53,311 nt of DNA from contig NZ_BMZA01000005.1 of NCBI RefSeq assembly GCF_014652555.1, forward strand, positions 1 to 53,311, written 5' to 3'. Below the pieces are notes generated by a model that made no database searches, was not told the DNA's origin, and saw nothing but the letters and a program-made list of their open reading frames with translations. This DNA is from Novosphingobium colocasiae (GTDB lineage Bacteria > Pseudomonadota > Alphaproteobacteria > Sphingomonadales > Sphingomonadaceae). The position numbers and the translations under genes are program-made. Position 1 is the stretch's first letter. The number at the start of each line of letters is the position of its first letter. Shown here piece after piece: positions 1 through 7,821 of the stretch.

Positions 1-35
1 CCCCGCTGGTTTTCACAGTGTTGCGGGAAGAGAGC

Positions 36-62
36 GGCGCCCCGGGTCAAGCCCGGGGTGAC
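36..62. repeat. short palindromic dispersed-type repeat
   Basis: A CCCCGGG/CCCGGGG palindrome with a TCAAG centre (about 40-58) lies between the window edge and the end of aroC. It resembles the short palindromes scattered through alphaproteobacterial intergenic DNA. Only this copy with this exact core was noticed here, so calling it a dispersed repeat is an inference. Confidence 0.4.
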
Positions 63-128
63 GAAGAACTGGCTGATATCGGGCCGTGTCAGACCCGCAA
101 CCCAACCCGAGACGAATGGGGAACTGCT

Positions 129-1211
129 TCAGCCGCACTGGCCGCGATGGCGCAGCTTGTGGTCGGCCAGCACCAGCGCCATCATCGCTTCCACCACCGG
201 TACGCCGCGAATACCGACGCAGGGGTCATGACGGCCCTTGGTGAACATCTCGGTCGCTTGCCCGTCCCGGGTTATGGTCTGCTGCGGGGTGAGGATCGAG
301 CTGGTCGGCTTGAAGGCAACCCGGCAGGTCACAGGCTGGCCGGTGGAGATGCCGCCGGCGATGCCGCCTGCGTGGTTCGCCAGGAATTCGGGCGCGCCGT
401 CTGGCCCGGTCTCTACCGGCGGGCGCATCGGATCGGCGTTGCCTTCGCCGGTCAGCCGCGCGGCCGCAAACCCGTCGCCGATCTCCACGCCCTTGACCGC
501 GTTGATGCCCATCATCGCTGCCGCCAGATCGGCATCAAGCTTGCCGTAGAGCGGAGCGCCCCAGCCGGCGGGCACGCCGCGCGCATAGCATTCGACCACC
601 GCGCCGACGGAGGAACCGTTCAGTCGGGCATCATCGACGATTTTCTCCCACCGCTTGGCGGCAGCGGGATCGGGGCAGAAGAACGGGTTCTCGCCGATCT
701 CGGCCTCATCGAAGTTGCCCGGGTCGATCATGTCGCCGCCGATTTCCGAGACATAGGCGCGGATCGTCACTTCCGGGATGACCAGGCGGGCGACCGCGCC
801 GGCAGCGACGCGGCTGGCGGTCTCGCGGGCCGACGAACGACCGCCGCCGCGATAGTCGCGAAAGCCGTACTTGGCATCATAGGCATAATCGGCATGGCCG
901 GGGCGATAGGCCAGCGCCACGTCCGAATAGTCCTTCGAGCGCTGATCGACATTCTCGATCATTAGGCTAATCGGGGTGCCGGTGGTGCGCCCTTCGAACA
1001 CGCCGGACAGGATGCGGACCTGATCGGGCTCCTGCCGCTGGGTGGTGAACTTGGACTGGCCGGGGCGGCGGGCATCGAGGAACGGCTGGATCATGCCTTC
1101 ATCGATGGCAAGGCCCGGCGGGCACCCGTCCACCACGGCACCGATCGCGGGACCATGGCTTTCGCCCCAGGTAGTGAAACGGAACAGGTGGCCAAAGGTG
1201 TTGAACGACAT
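129..1211 (-). CDS. aroC: chorismate synthase
   Basis: Chorismate synthase converts 5-enolpyruvylshikimate-3-phosphate to chorismate, the last common step of aromatic amino acid synthesis, using reduced FMN in the cytoplasm. The 360-residue length is normal for the family. The N-terminal signature GESHG is at residues 16-20. The Gly/Arg-rich block [14 protein letters not shown] lies near residues 120-140, and the C-terminal [13 protein letters not shown] block near 325-340; both are family hallmarks at the FMN and substrate site. Translation begins at ATG 1209-1211, with only a weak Shine-Dalgarno upstream. No other aromatic-pathway gene is nearby. It is read away from the monooxygenase gene at 1392, with a palindromic repeat in the spacer. 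Assignment is near certain. Confidence 0.97.
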   Translation of the reverse strand: MSFNTFGHLFRFTTWGESHGPAIGAVVDGCPPGLAIDEGMIQPFLDARRPGQSKFTTQRQEPDQVRILSGVFEGRTTGTPISLMIENVDQRSKDYSDVALAYRPGHADYAYDAKYGFRDYRGGGRSSARETASRVAAGAVARLVIPEVTIRAYVSEIGGDMIDPGNFDEAEIGENPFFCPDPAAAKRWEKIVDDARLNGSSVGAVVECYARGVPAGWGAPLYGKLDADLAAAMMGINAVKGVEIGDGFAAARLTGEGNADPMRPPVETGPDGAPEFLANHAGGIAGGISTGQPVTCRVAFKPTSSILTPQQTITRDGQATEMFTKGRHDPCVGIRGVPVVEAMMALVLADHKLRHRGQCG

Positions 1212-1276
1212 GGCAGAGCGCTTTGTCGCAAGAAGGGCGAAAAGTCCATCGGGTCCGACGTGCCTGCCTGATAAGG

Positions 1277-1355
1277 CCCACCCCTAGCCCCTCCGCGCGC
1301 GGGAGGGGAGCGAGACTTGCTGAGCCGCAGGCGAAGCTAGTCGTAACGGGGTGGG
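1277..1355. repeat. REP-like element with inverted ends
   Basis: A 79-bp element bounded by CCCACCCC (1277-1284) and its exact reverse complement GGGGTGGG (1348-1355). Inside is a GC-rich hairpin, CCCCTCC...GGGAGGGG (about 1288-1308). The hairpin core and its CCCCTAG flank match the REP-like units at 3743, 15671, 48860 and 48930. It fills most of the spacer between the divergent aroC and ABM genes. Confidence 0.65.
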
Positions 1356-1391
1356 CTTGTCCGGCGGTCGCGGAAGAGTCAGAAGGAGAAG

Positions 1392-1706
1392 ATGTTCCTC
1401 GTCGTCTTTCGCAACCGCAAGCGCACCGATATCGATGCCGCCGCCTATGCGGCCGATGCCGATGCGATGGCGGCGCTGGCGCGCGCGCAGCCGGGCTTCC
1501 TGTCGTTCAAATCCTATGCTGCCGAGGATGGCGAGGTCATCGCGCTGTCCGAATGGGCGGACGAGGCATCAGCCCGCGCCTGGGGCCGGCAGGCTGAACA
1601 CGCCCGCGTGCAGGGCCGGGGCCGGGCGCAGTACTACGAGAGCTACACCCTGTTCGCCTGCGACCAGCCGCGCGTGCACCGGTTCGGGCCGGAAGCCGAA
1701 GCCTAG
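1392..1706 (+). CDS. antibiotic biosynthesis monooxygenase (ABM) domain protein
   Basis: A 104-residue protein with the small ferredoxin-like ABM fold. The opening MFLVVFRNRKRTD, followed by an Ala-rich helix, AQPGFLSFKSYAAEDG and an EWADEASARAW helix, follows the usual beta-alpha-beta pattern of single-domain ABM proteins. Such proteins are dimeric and act as cofactor-less oxygenases, heme-degrading enzymes or unassigned stress proteins; the substrate here cannot be told. The ATG at 1392 is preceded by AAGGAG at about 1382. It stands alone, convergent with the HPP gene, with only 9 bp between them. Family assignment is good and function is open. Confidence 0.8.
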   Translation: MFLVVFRNRKRTDIDAAAYAADADAMAALARAQPGFLSFKSYAAEDGEVIALSEWADEASARAWGRQAEHARVQGRGRAQYYESYTLFACDQPRVHRFGPEAEA

Positions 1707-1715
1707 GTTCACGAC

Positions 1716-2402
1716 CTAGTCCACCAGCCCCCGCTCGCGCCGGTCGGCCCGCCGTTCCACCGCGCGGAACAGCGCGTCGAGATCGGCGACGTCCACGTCC
1801 AGCACCTCGTTCCATTCGCCCAGCACCGCTTCCAGATCGGCGATTTCGTAACCGGGGCGGTTGGCCACTGGCACCGGCACCGTCGTTGCCCGGTGCGGCC
1901 AGGGGTGGCCGGTCAGGCCGTTGTAGGCGTAGCCGACCGCGACGAGGATGAGGATATTGGCGGCGATCGGCAGCAGCACGGGCCAGCTCCACGCCTGCGC
2001 CCCGGTCGCTCCGAGCGCGCAGAGCAGGGCACAGGCCCCGCCGGGCGGGTGGAGGCAGCGGCATAGCGACATCACCGCAATCGCCGCGCCGACCGCGATC
2101 GCCGCGCTGAGCCAGGGGATGTGAAAGAGGTGCCCGGCGGCGATACCGACGGCGGCGGACAGCCAGTCCCCGCCGATCACCGGCCAGGGCTGCGCCAGCG
2201 GGCTTGCCGGCACCGCGAACACCAGCACCGCCGATGCGCCGAGCGGAGCGACCAGCCAGGGCAGGCTTTGCGCCTGCGATCCCAGCAGCGCCATGGTCAC
2301 CAGCCCGGCCAGCGAGATCCCGATGACACTGCCCATCGCCCCGCGCAACCAGCCCAGATGCCCGGTCGCCGCCTGCCGCCCGAGCCGCGCGGTGCGACGC
2401 AT
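1716..2402 (-). CDS. HPP-family integral membrane protein
   Basis: About 228 residues with four hydrophobic segments in the first 170 residues. They carry the small-residue and Pro-rich motifs of the HPP family, including PLGASAVLVFAVPASPLAQP and CRCLHPPGGACALLCAL; the HPP motif itself is visible in the latter. The last 60 residues are polar and acidic and probably cytoplasmic. HPP proteins are inner-membrane proteins; some relatives have been linked to nitrite transport, but no substrate can be claimed here. The chosen ATG is at 2402. The frame stays open upstream to a TTG at 2459, so the true start is uncertain. Confidence 0.78.
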   Translation of the reverse strand: MRRTARLGRQAATGHLGWLRGAMGSVIGISLAGLVTMALLGSQAQSLPWLVAPLGASAVLVFAVPASPLAQPWPVIGGDWLSAAVGIAAGHLFHIPWLSAAIAVGAAIAVMSLCRCLHPPGGACALLCALGATGAQAWSWPVLLPIAANILILVAVGYAYNGLTGHPWPHRATTVPVPVANRPGYEIADLEAVLGEWNEVLDVDVADLDALFRAVERRADRRERGLVD

Positions 2403-2539
2403 GAAATTGGTGACCACGTGTTGCTGCCCTGCTTCGATTGATTCGTGCCTGCTTTTCAAGCACCTGCCATCGACATGGCGAGGGAGGATTTCCAGCCCAC
2501 GGGCAAGCCGGGCTTTAGGCTGGCAGGCAAGTGATAGGA

Positions 2540-2914
2540 TCAGGCGGTGCTATCGGGTGCTTTCTGCCACAGCATGAATGTTGCGTTGTCCGTTGACCGC
2601 ATCGCAAGGGTCATTTCGGCGTGATCAAAACCCGGTAGCGCGAAAAGAAATTCGATCATGGCAGTTTCACCTGCCGCGCCCTGAGGAAAGGCGCATGCCA
2701 GTTTCTTGTCAGCGCTATACAGCAGCCACCAAAGATCGGCCCCCCACGGTCCACTGTCGTTGGTTTCTATCGCGACGCCATAAAGGTCGCGTTTGGCAAT
2801 GGATCGGCGATGACCGTCGTCATCGCTCACCGCAATTTGATCGCCGGTGCCATCGACGACCCACTTGCTCTCGGGCTGAAGCCGGGCCGGCTTCTTTTTA
2901 AACCAGCCGAACAT
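2540..2914 (-). CDS. conserved hypothetical protein
   Basis: A 124-residue protein of unknown function beginning MFGWFKKKPARLQ. A basic amphipathic N-terminus is followed by a compact alternating strand/helix region with conserved-looking motifs IETNDSGPWGADLWWLL and CAFPQGAAGE, then FALPGFDHAEMTLAM. There is no signal peptide or membrane segment, so it is probably cytoplasmic. I recall similar short proteins in sphingomonads but no assigned role. An in-frame upstream extension to 3118 exists, but it overlaps the reductase gene on the other strand and reads as non-coding, so the ATG at 2912-2914 is preferred. Confidence 0.72.
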   Translation of the reverse strand: MFGWFKKKPARLQPESKWVVDGTGDQIAVSDDDGHRRSIAKRDLYGVAIETNDSGPWGADLWWLLYSADKKLACAFPQGAAGETAMIEFLFALPGFDHAEMTLAMRSTDNATFMLWQKAPDSTA

Positions 2915-2985
2915 GGCATCTCCTATCTTGCCCGCCGCTTTCCCCGCGCTAGATCGGCCCAGAGAATTTGAAAAAGGGATATTGC

Positions 2986-3333
2986 GTGACTTTGAGCTTC
3001 TACGGCATTCCCAACTGCGACACCGTGAAAAAAGCGCGCGTCTGGCTTGATACCCAGGGCATCGCCTATGCGTTTCACGATTACAAGAAGGAGGGGGCCG
3101 ATCCCGTGAGGTTGGCACGCTGGGTGGCCGAGGCGGGGTGGGAGAAAGTTCTCAATCGTGCCGGCACCACCTTTCGCAAGCTGCCCGAAGCGGATCGGGC
3201 TGACCTTGATGAGGGCAAGGCTGTGGCCTTGATGGTCGCCAATCCGAGCTGCATCAAGCGCCCGGTGGTCGAGCATCCGGGCGGCCTGCTGGTCGGCTTC
3301 AAGGAGCCGGAGTGGCGCGCGGCGCTGGGCTGA
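2986..3333 (+). CDS. ArsC/Spx/MgsR-family (YffB-like) reductase
   Basis: About 115 residues with a thioredoxin-like ArsC fold. The opening YGIPNCDTVKKARVWL is the YffB/Spx-type signature with one redox Cys (residue 11). RPVVEHPGGLLVGF near the C-terminus matches the conserved RP(V/L) substrate-site motif of the family. YffB-like proteins are described as glutathione-dependent thiol reductases, and some ArsC relatives reduce arsenate. The remaining arsenate-reductase Cys/Arg set is not obvious, so arsenate activity is not claimed. The GTG at 2986 with AAGGG about 8 nt upstream is taken as the start; a TTG at 2968 would add six residues. It converges on ubiG with a 3-bp gap. Confidence 0.82.
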   Translation: MTLSFYGIPNCDTVKKARVWLDTQGIAYAFHDYKKEGADPVRLARWVAEAGWEKVLNRAGTTFRKLPEADRADLDEGKAVALMVANPSCIKRPVVEHPGGLLVGFKEPEWRAALG

Positions 3334-3336
3334 GGA

Positions 3337-4131
3337 TCAGCCTTTCGTAGCAGTGACGATGAAGTTGAGCGAAAGATCGTCCGACAGCGCCAGCCCCTTG
3401 AGCGGGGACCAGGCGATCCCTTTCGGTTCGCCCAGCTCAAGGCCGGCATCGGCGGCCAGCGCGGCCAGTTCCTCGGGTGTGGCGAACTGGTTCCAGTCGT
3501 GCGTGCCGCGCGGCACCTGGCCGAGCCGTTCGGCCGCCTCGACCATTAGCAGCCGCGAGGTCAGCGTGCGGTTGGGGCAGGACAGGATCATCAGCCCGCC
3601 GGGTGCGAGGCGGGCGGCCAACTGGCTGATGAAGGCCGCCTTGTCCGTCACATGCTCGATCACTTCGAGCGCCGTGACGAGATCGAAGGTGCCGAGGTTG
3701 AGGGTGCCCAGTTCTCCGGAGAGATAGGTTACCGTTCCGGCAGCCCCCTCTCCTTCAGGGGAGGGGTAGGGGAGGGGGGCAAGGAGGCCCATCGCCTCTG
3801 CGTGTGCGGTTGCCGCCGCGATATTTTCCGGCGCGGCATCGACGCCGCAAACCGCCGCGCCGAGCCGGGCGAGCGGTTCGCACAGCAGGCCGGCACCGCA
3901 TCCGGCATCAAGCGCGCGTTTGCCGGCGAGCGGGCGGACAGAGCGGGAATCGCTGCCGAAATGGGCGTCGATCGCCTCGCGGATGAACGAAAGGCGCACC
4001 GGGTTGAGCTTGTGCAACATCGCGGAAGAGCCGTTGGGGTCCCACCATTGCGAGGCAAGAGAGCCGAAATGAGCGGCCTCGTTCGGATCGATCGTCGGTG
4101 CGGCGGCGCTGGTGGCGGTTGCATTGTCCAT
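3337..4131 (-). CDS. ubiG: ubiquinone biosynthesis O-methyltransferase
   Basis: UbiG performs the two SAM-dependent O-methylations in ubiquinone synthesis, on the inner face of the cytoplasmic membrane. The class I methyltransferase motif I, DAGCGAGLL, is at residues 75-83 and is preceded by the UbiG-typical WWDPNGSSAMLHKLNPVR. FDLVTALEVIEHV and LSCPNRTLTSRLL are further UbiG signatures. The 264 residues are slightly long because about 16 residues (117-132, LAPLPYPSPEGEGAAG) are encoded by a REP-like palindrome inserted in frame between a helix and the next strand. ubiG is divergent from lysC across 67 bp, an arrangement common in alphaproteobacteria. The enzyme call is firm, but whether the insertion affects activity cannot be seen. 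Confidence 0.95.
   Translation of the reverse strand: MDNATATSAAAPTIDPNEAAHFGSLASQWWDPNGSSAMLHKLNPVRLSFIREAIDAHFGSDSRSVRPLAGKRALDAGCGAGLLCEPLARLGAAVCGVDAAPENIAAATAHAEAMGLLAPLPYPSPEGEGAAGTVTYLSGELGTLNLGTFDLVTALEVIEHVTDKAAFISQLAARLAPGGLMILSCPNRTLTSRLLMVEAAERLGQVPRGTHDWNQFATPEELAALAADAGLELGEPKGIAWSPLKGLALSDDLSLNFIVTATKG
3743..3779. repeat. REP-like palindrome inside ubiG
   Basis: The hairpin CCCCTCTCC-TTCA-GGGGAGGGG is followed by the tail TAGGGGAGGGGGG. Core and tail match the units at 15671-15707 and 48860-48896. It lies wholly within the ubiG reading frame and adds a Pro/Glu/Gly-rich peptide without shifting the frame. Confidence 0.75.
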
Positions 4132-4198
4132 GAACCACCCCTAACAGCGCGCCCGACTCTTATCCACCGCAAGGCTCGACCAAAGGAGCACAAGACCC

Positions 4199-5458
4199 TT
4201 GGCACGTATCGTGATGAAATTCGGCGGCACCTCGATGGCCGGCACCGAGCGCATCCGGCGCGTGGCGGGGATCGTCAAGCGCCAGCAGGAAGCCGGGCAC
4301 GAAGTGGCGGTGGTGGTTTCGGCCATGGCCGGCGAGACCGACCGGCTTGTCAATTTCTGCCGCGAAGCCAATGCGCTGTACGATCCCGCCGAATACGACG
4401 TGGTGGTCGCCAGCGGTGAACAGGTGACGTCGGGCCTGCTGGCACTGACGCTGCAGGCGTTGGGCTGCAAGGCGCGGTCGTGGCTGGGCTGGCAGGTACC
4501 GATCAACACTGACGATGCCCACGCCAAGGCGCGCATCGAGGATATCGACGCCGAAGCCCTGATCGCCTCGATGGCATCGGGCGAGATCGCGGTGATCCCG
4601 GGCTTCCAGGGCGTTTCGCCGGCGGGCCGGGTGACCACGCTGGGCCGGGGCGGTTCCGACACCTCGGCGGTGGCGGTGGCGGCTGCGGTGAAGGCCGATC
4701 GCTGCGATATCTATACCGACGTCGACGGCGTCTACACCACCGATCCGCGCATCGTCGCCAAGGCCAAGAAGCTGCCGCTGGTGACCTATGAGGAGATGCT
4801 CGAACTGGCCTCGGTCGGCTCGAAGGTGCTGCAGACCCGCTCGGTCAGCCTCGCCATGAAGGAAAAGGTCCGCATTCAGGTGCTGTCCTCGTTCATCGAC
4901 GAGAACGCGCCCGCCGCCGACACCCTGCCCGGAACGATGATCGTCAGCGACGAAGAACTCGAAGGAAGCGACATGGAACGCCAGTTGATCACCGGCATCG
5001 CCGCCGACAAGAACGAAGCGAAAGTCACGCTCACCCGCATCGCCGACCGTCCGGGCGCGGTGGCATCGATCTTCGGGCCGCTGGCCGAAGCCAACATCAA
5101 CGTCGACATGATCATCCAGAACATCGCCAAGGACAAGGGCGAGACCGATGTCACCTTCACCGTCCCGCAGGCCGATCTGGTCCGCGCCCAGGCGCTGCTG
5201 GAAGAACGCAAGGATGCGATCGGCTATTTCCGCATGATCGCGGAGGGCAATGTCGCCAAGATCAGTGTCGTCGGTGTGGGAATGCGCAGCCATGCCGGCG
5301 TTGCCAGCACGATGTTCCGGGCGCTGGCCGATCGCGGTATCAATATCCAGGCGATCTCCACCAGCGAGATCAAGGTCTCGGTCCTGATCGACGCCGACGA
5401 GACCGAACTGGCCGTGCGCGTGCTCCACACCGCTTACGAACTGGACGCCGCTGCCTGA
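4199..5458 (+). CDS. lysC: aspartate kinase
   Basis: Aspartokinase phosphorylates aspartate, the first step to lysine, threonine, methionine and diaminopimelate. The 419-residue protein has the N-terminal kinase domain (KFGGTSMAG at 7-15, GRGGSDTSA near 150-158, TDVDGVYTTDPR near 178-189). Two C-terminal ACT domains (from about residue 265) are where feedback inhibitors bind. It starts at TTG 4199, with AAAGGAG about 10 nt upstream; no better ATG precedes KFGG. A second start with a strong Shine-Dalgarno lies in frame at 4973 (see separate entry). It is monofunctional, with no homoserine dehydrogenase fusion. The start codon is the only real uncertainty. Confidence 0.96.
   Translation: MARIVMKFGGTSMAGTERIRRVAGIVKRQQEAGHEVAVVVSAMAGETDRLVNFCREANALYDPAEYDVVVASGEQVTSGLLALTLQALGCKARSWLGWQVPINTDDAHAKARIEDIDAEALIASMASGEIAVIPGFQGVSPAGRVTTLGRGGSDTSAVAVAAAVKADRCDIYTDVDGVYTTDPRIVAKAKKLPLVTYEEMLELASVGSKVLQTRSVSLAMKEKVRIQVLSSFIDENAPAADTLPGTMIVSDEELEGSDMERQLITGIAADKNEAKVTLTRIADRPGAVASIFGPLAEANINVDMIIQNIAKDKGETDVTFTVPQADLVRAQALLEERKDAIGYFRMIAEGNVAKISVVGVGMRSHAGVASTMFRALADRGINIQAISTSEIKVSVLIDADETELAVRVLHTAYELDAAA
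4961..4975 (+). promoter_or_regulatory. candidate internal ribosome-binding site and start in lysC
   Basis: GAAGGAAG is followed by CGAC and an in-frame ATG (4973-4975, codon 259), giving MERQLITGIAADKNEAK. This is the boundary between the kinase and ACT domains. In Corynebacterium and Bacillus an internal start in the corresponding region produces a separate regulatory beta subunit (alpha2beta2 enzyme). Here it would give a 161-residue ACT-only protein. Confidence 0.45.
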
Positions 5459-6052
5459 GCCTGCAGGCGATCGCGCCAGTGGTGTGCGATTGCGCGCCCA
5501 CAGAACGCAGAAGGACTGGCCAGCGGTTAAACTGACCAGTCCCGGCCACATGGGGGCGGCCTAACCCGGGGCTCCCGGCTATCTTTTCGCGATCCGTGTC
5601 GATGCCGGCTGGACCGGCGATCGATTGCATCCAGAAACTAACCAAATCGCCCCGCCGCGCGTGCGGAATGCAAGCGATTGTAAATTGAATCCGTTACAAA
5701 GACGTCAATGCGGGCTTAGGCAGTCCGCCATTTTTGCGCCATCCAGCGGCCGGATCGTCGCGCTGCAACAACATCGACGGGTTTCCGGGCTGGAATGCGG
5801 GTTAACTAACGGTAAGGCTGGTCTTTTGCAACGCGAAACCGACGGAAAGCCGCGCTTCGCGACTTCGCCGTCGCATTTATGCAATGGTTTGAATAAGTTT
5901 CATTAAATCAAGGGATTGTAGTGCGTCGCTGCGGCGCGGCGAAGCAGCCCGCAAGCGACGCCGCCTCGGCCTTGGCACAGACTGTGAACCCGCCGACAGG
6001 CGTCGGGTGACGCGCTGCCGGCGGCGACGGGTTGTGCGACCCTCGGGCGTGT
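5459..6052. other. 594-bp intergenic region, no gene identified
   Basis: This is the gap between the ends of lysC (+) and catalase (-). No convincing coding sequence is present; a 93-codon open frame at 5625-5906 has no ribosome-binding site and non-protein-like composition. The middle (about 5640-5920) is visibly more A/T-rich than the surrounding genes. A long GC-rich hairpin (arms GCGTCGCT 5923-5930 and AGCGACGC 5954-5961) and a weaker AACCCG/CGGGTT pair near 5985-6032 could help end catalase transcription, but neither is followed by a clean T-run. Confidence 0.5.
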
Positions 6053-7588
6053 TCAGTCGGCCAGTTCCGGTTCGGCCGGGAGCGATTGCGGCGCAGGGGC
6101 CGGCAGCCCGAGCGCGGTGGCAACGCCCATGCCGTAGGCCGGATCGCAGCGCGTGCAGTTGGCGATGTGGCGCTGTTTGATGAAGTCCGGCGCATCGCCC
6201 ATCGCCGCCGCAGTGTTATCGAACAGCGCCTGCTGCTGGGCCGGGGTCATCAGGCGGAACAGCGCGCGCGGCTGGCTGAAATAATCGTCATCGTCCTCGC
6301 GGAAGTTCCAGAAATCGGCCGCACCGGAAAGGCGCAGCGGCGGCTCGCGGAATTCGGGCTGGTCCTGCCACTTGCCGAACGAATTGGGCTGGTAGTGCGG
6401 CATGCCGCCGTAATTGCCGTCAACCCGGCCGGCCCCGTCGCGGTGGTTGGAAAACACCGGGCAGCGCGCCGCGTTCACCGGGATCTGGTGATGGTTCACC
6501 CCCAACCGGTATCGCTGGGCATCGGAATAGGCGAACAGCCGGGCCTGCAGCATCTTGTCGGGCGAGACGCCGATGCCGGGGACGAGATTGTTAGGCGCGA
6601 ACGCGCTCTGCTCGACATCGGCGAAGAAGTTCTCCGGATTGCGGTTCAGCTCGAATTCGCCCACCTCGATCAGCGGATAGGCACCGTGCGGCCATATCTT
6701 GGTGAGGTCGAACGGGTGGAAGCCGCAAGTCTCCGCCTCGGCCTCGGGCATGACCTGGATCATCATCTTCCACTTGGGAAAGTCGCCGCGTTCGATGGCG
6801 TCGTACAGGTCGCGCTGGTGGCTTTCGCGATCGCCGCCGACCACCGCTGCCGCTTCCGCATCGGTCAGATTCTCGATCCCCTGCTGGGTCAGGAAGTGGA
6901 ACTTCACCCAGAACCGCTCGCCACCTTCGTTGTAGAACGAATAGGTGTGGCTGCCGAAGCCGTGCATGTGGCGGTAGCTCTTGGGGATGCCGCGGTCGGA
7001 CATCACGATCGTCACCTGGTGGAACGCTTCGGGCAGCAGGGTCCAGAAATCCCAGTTGTTCGTGGCGCTGCGCATGTTGGTGCGCGGATCACGCTTCACC
7101 GCCTTGTTGAGGTCGGGAAACTTGCGCGGATCGCGCAGGAAGAAGACCGGCGTGTTGTTGCCGACCATGTCCCAGTTGCCTTCCTCGGTATAGAATTTGA
7201 GCGCGAAGCCGCGAATGTCGCGTTCGGCATCGGCCGCGCCGCGCTCGCCGGCCACCGTGGTGAAGCGCGCGAACATCTCGGTCTTCTTGCCCACTTCGCC
7301 AAGGAAAGCGGCGCGGGTGTAGCGGCTGACATCGTTCGTCACCGTAAAGGTCCCGAATGCGCCCGAACCCTTGGCGTGCATGCGCCGTTCGGGAATCACT
7401 TCGCGGTTGAGGTTGGCCAGCTTCTCGATCAGCCATACGTCCTGCATCAGCAGCGGCCCGCGCGGGCCGGCGGTAAGCGAGTTCATGTTATCGACCACGG
7501 GCGCGCCGAAGGCCGTGGTCAGCGGGGTGGCACCGGCGCTGCCGTGAGCGTAGGGGCACTGGCCGTTCGGGGTGTCGGATCCGGTCAT
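6053..7588 (-). CDS. monofunctional heme catalase, small-subunit (clade 3-like)
   Basis: This enzyme disproportionates hydrogen peroxide in the cytoplasm. The 511 residues match small-subunit heme catalases. The distal His is in [14 protein letters not shown] (H71) and the catalytic Asn in [11 protein letters not shown] (N144). The axial heme Tyr lies in the [14 protein letters not shown] signature near residue 350. There is no C-terminal flavodoxin-like domain, so it is not a large-subunit KatE. The ATG at 7588 follows AAAGAGGAG by 8 nt and is preferred over an ATG 33 nt upstream. It is transcribed alone, divergent from the nitronate monooxygenase gene. No OxyR gene is nearby. Confidence 0.95.
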   Translation of the reverse strand: MTGSDTPNGQCPYAHGSAGATPLTTAFGAPVVDNMNSLTAGPRGPLLMQDVWLIEKLANLNREVIPERRMHAKGSGAFGTFTVTNDVSRYTRAAFLGEVGKKTEMFARFTTVAGERGAADAERDIRGFALKFYTEEGNWDMVGNNTPVFFLRDPRKFPDLNKAVKRDPRTNMRSATNNWDFWTLLPEAFHQVTIVMSDRGIPKSYRHMHGFGSHTYSFYNEGGERFWVKFHFLTQQGIENLTDAEAAAVVGGDRESHQRDLYDAIERGDFPKWKMMIQVMPEAEAETCGFHPFDLTKIWPHGAYPLIEVGEFELNRNPENFFADVEQSAFAPNNLVPGIGVSPDKMLQARLFAYSDAQRYRLGVNHHQIPVNAARCPVFSNHRDGAGRVDGNYGGMPHYQPNSFGKWQDQPEFREPPLRLSGAADFWNFREDDDDYFSQPRALFRLMTPAQQQALFDNTAAAMGDAPDFIKQRHIANCTRCDPAYGMGVATALGLPAPAPQSLPAEPELAD

Positions 7589-7821
7589 GTCTGGCTCCTC
7601 TTTCCTGTTCTGGAGGCCCATAGCGGGCTGATAGGGAGAGGTTAGCGCTGTATGGGGCCGGAGCGAAGCCGATTGGTACCCTGACAGTCATCGGATTTTT
7701 CAATCAGTATGCGGAAACCATCGCGAGTTTCGCGATTACCCGAACGCCCGCCCGCTTGTGTGCGCTGCCGCGGCATCCTATGGCGCAGCCGACAGGGATA
7801 AAGCGCGCTCAGGGAGCACCG

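Noticed and set aside
4160..5551. A 463-codon frame antisense to lysC
   Set aside because: A shadow of lysC, rich in Asp/Gly/His without domain structure.
5800..5830. A CtrA-like TTAA-N7-TTAA site in the lysC-catalase gap
   Set aside because: Only one half matches (TTAAC...TAAGG), and neither flanking gene starts there.
6032..7645. A 537-codon frame opposite the catalase
   Set aside because: The catalase frame has all catalytic residues. The opposite frame is the usual high-GC shadow.
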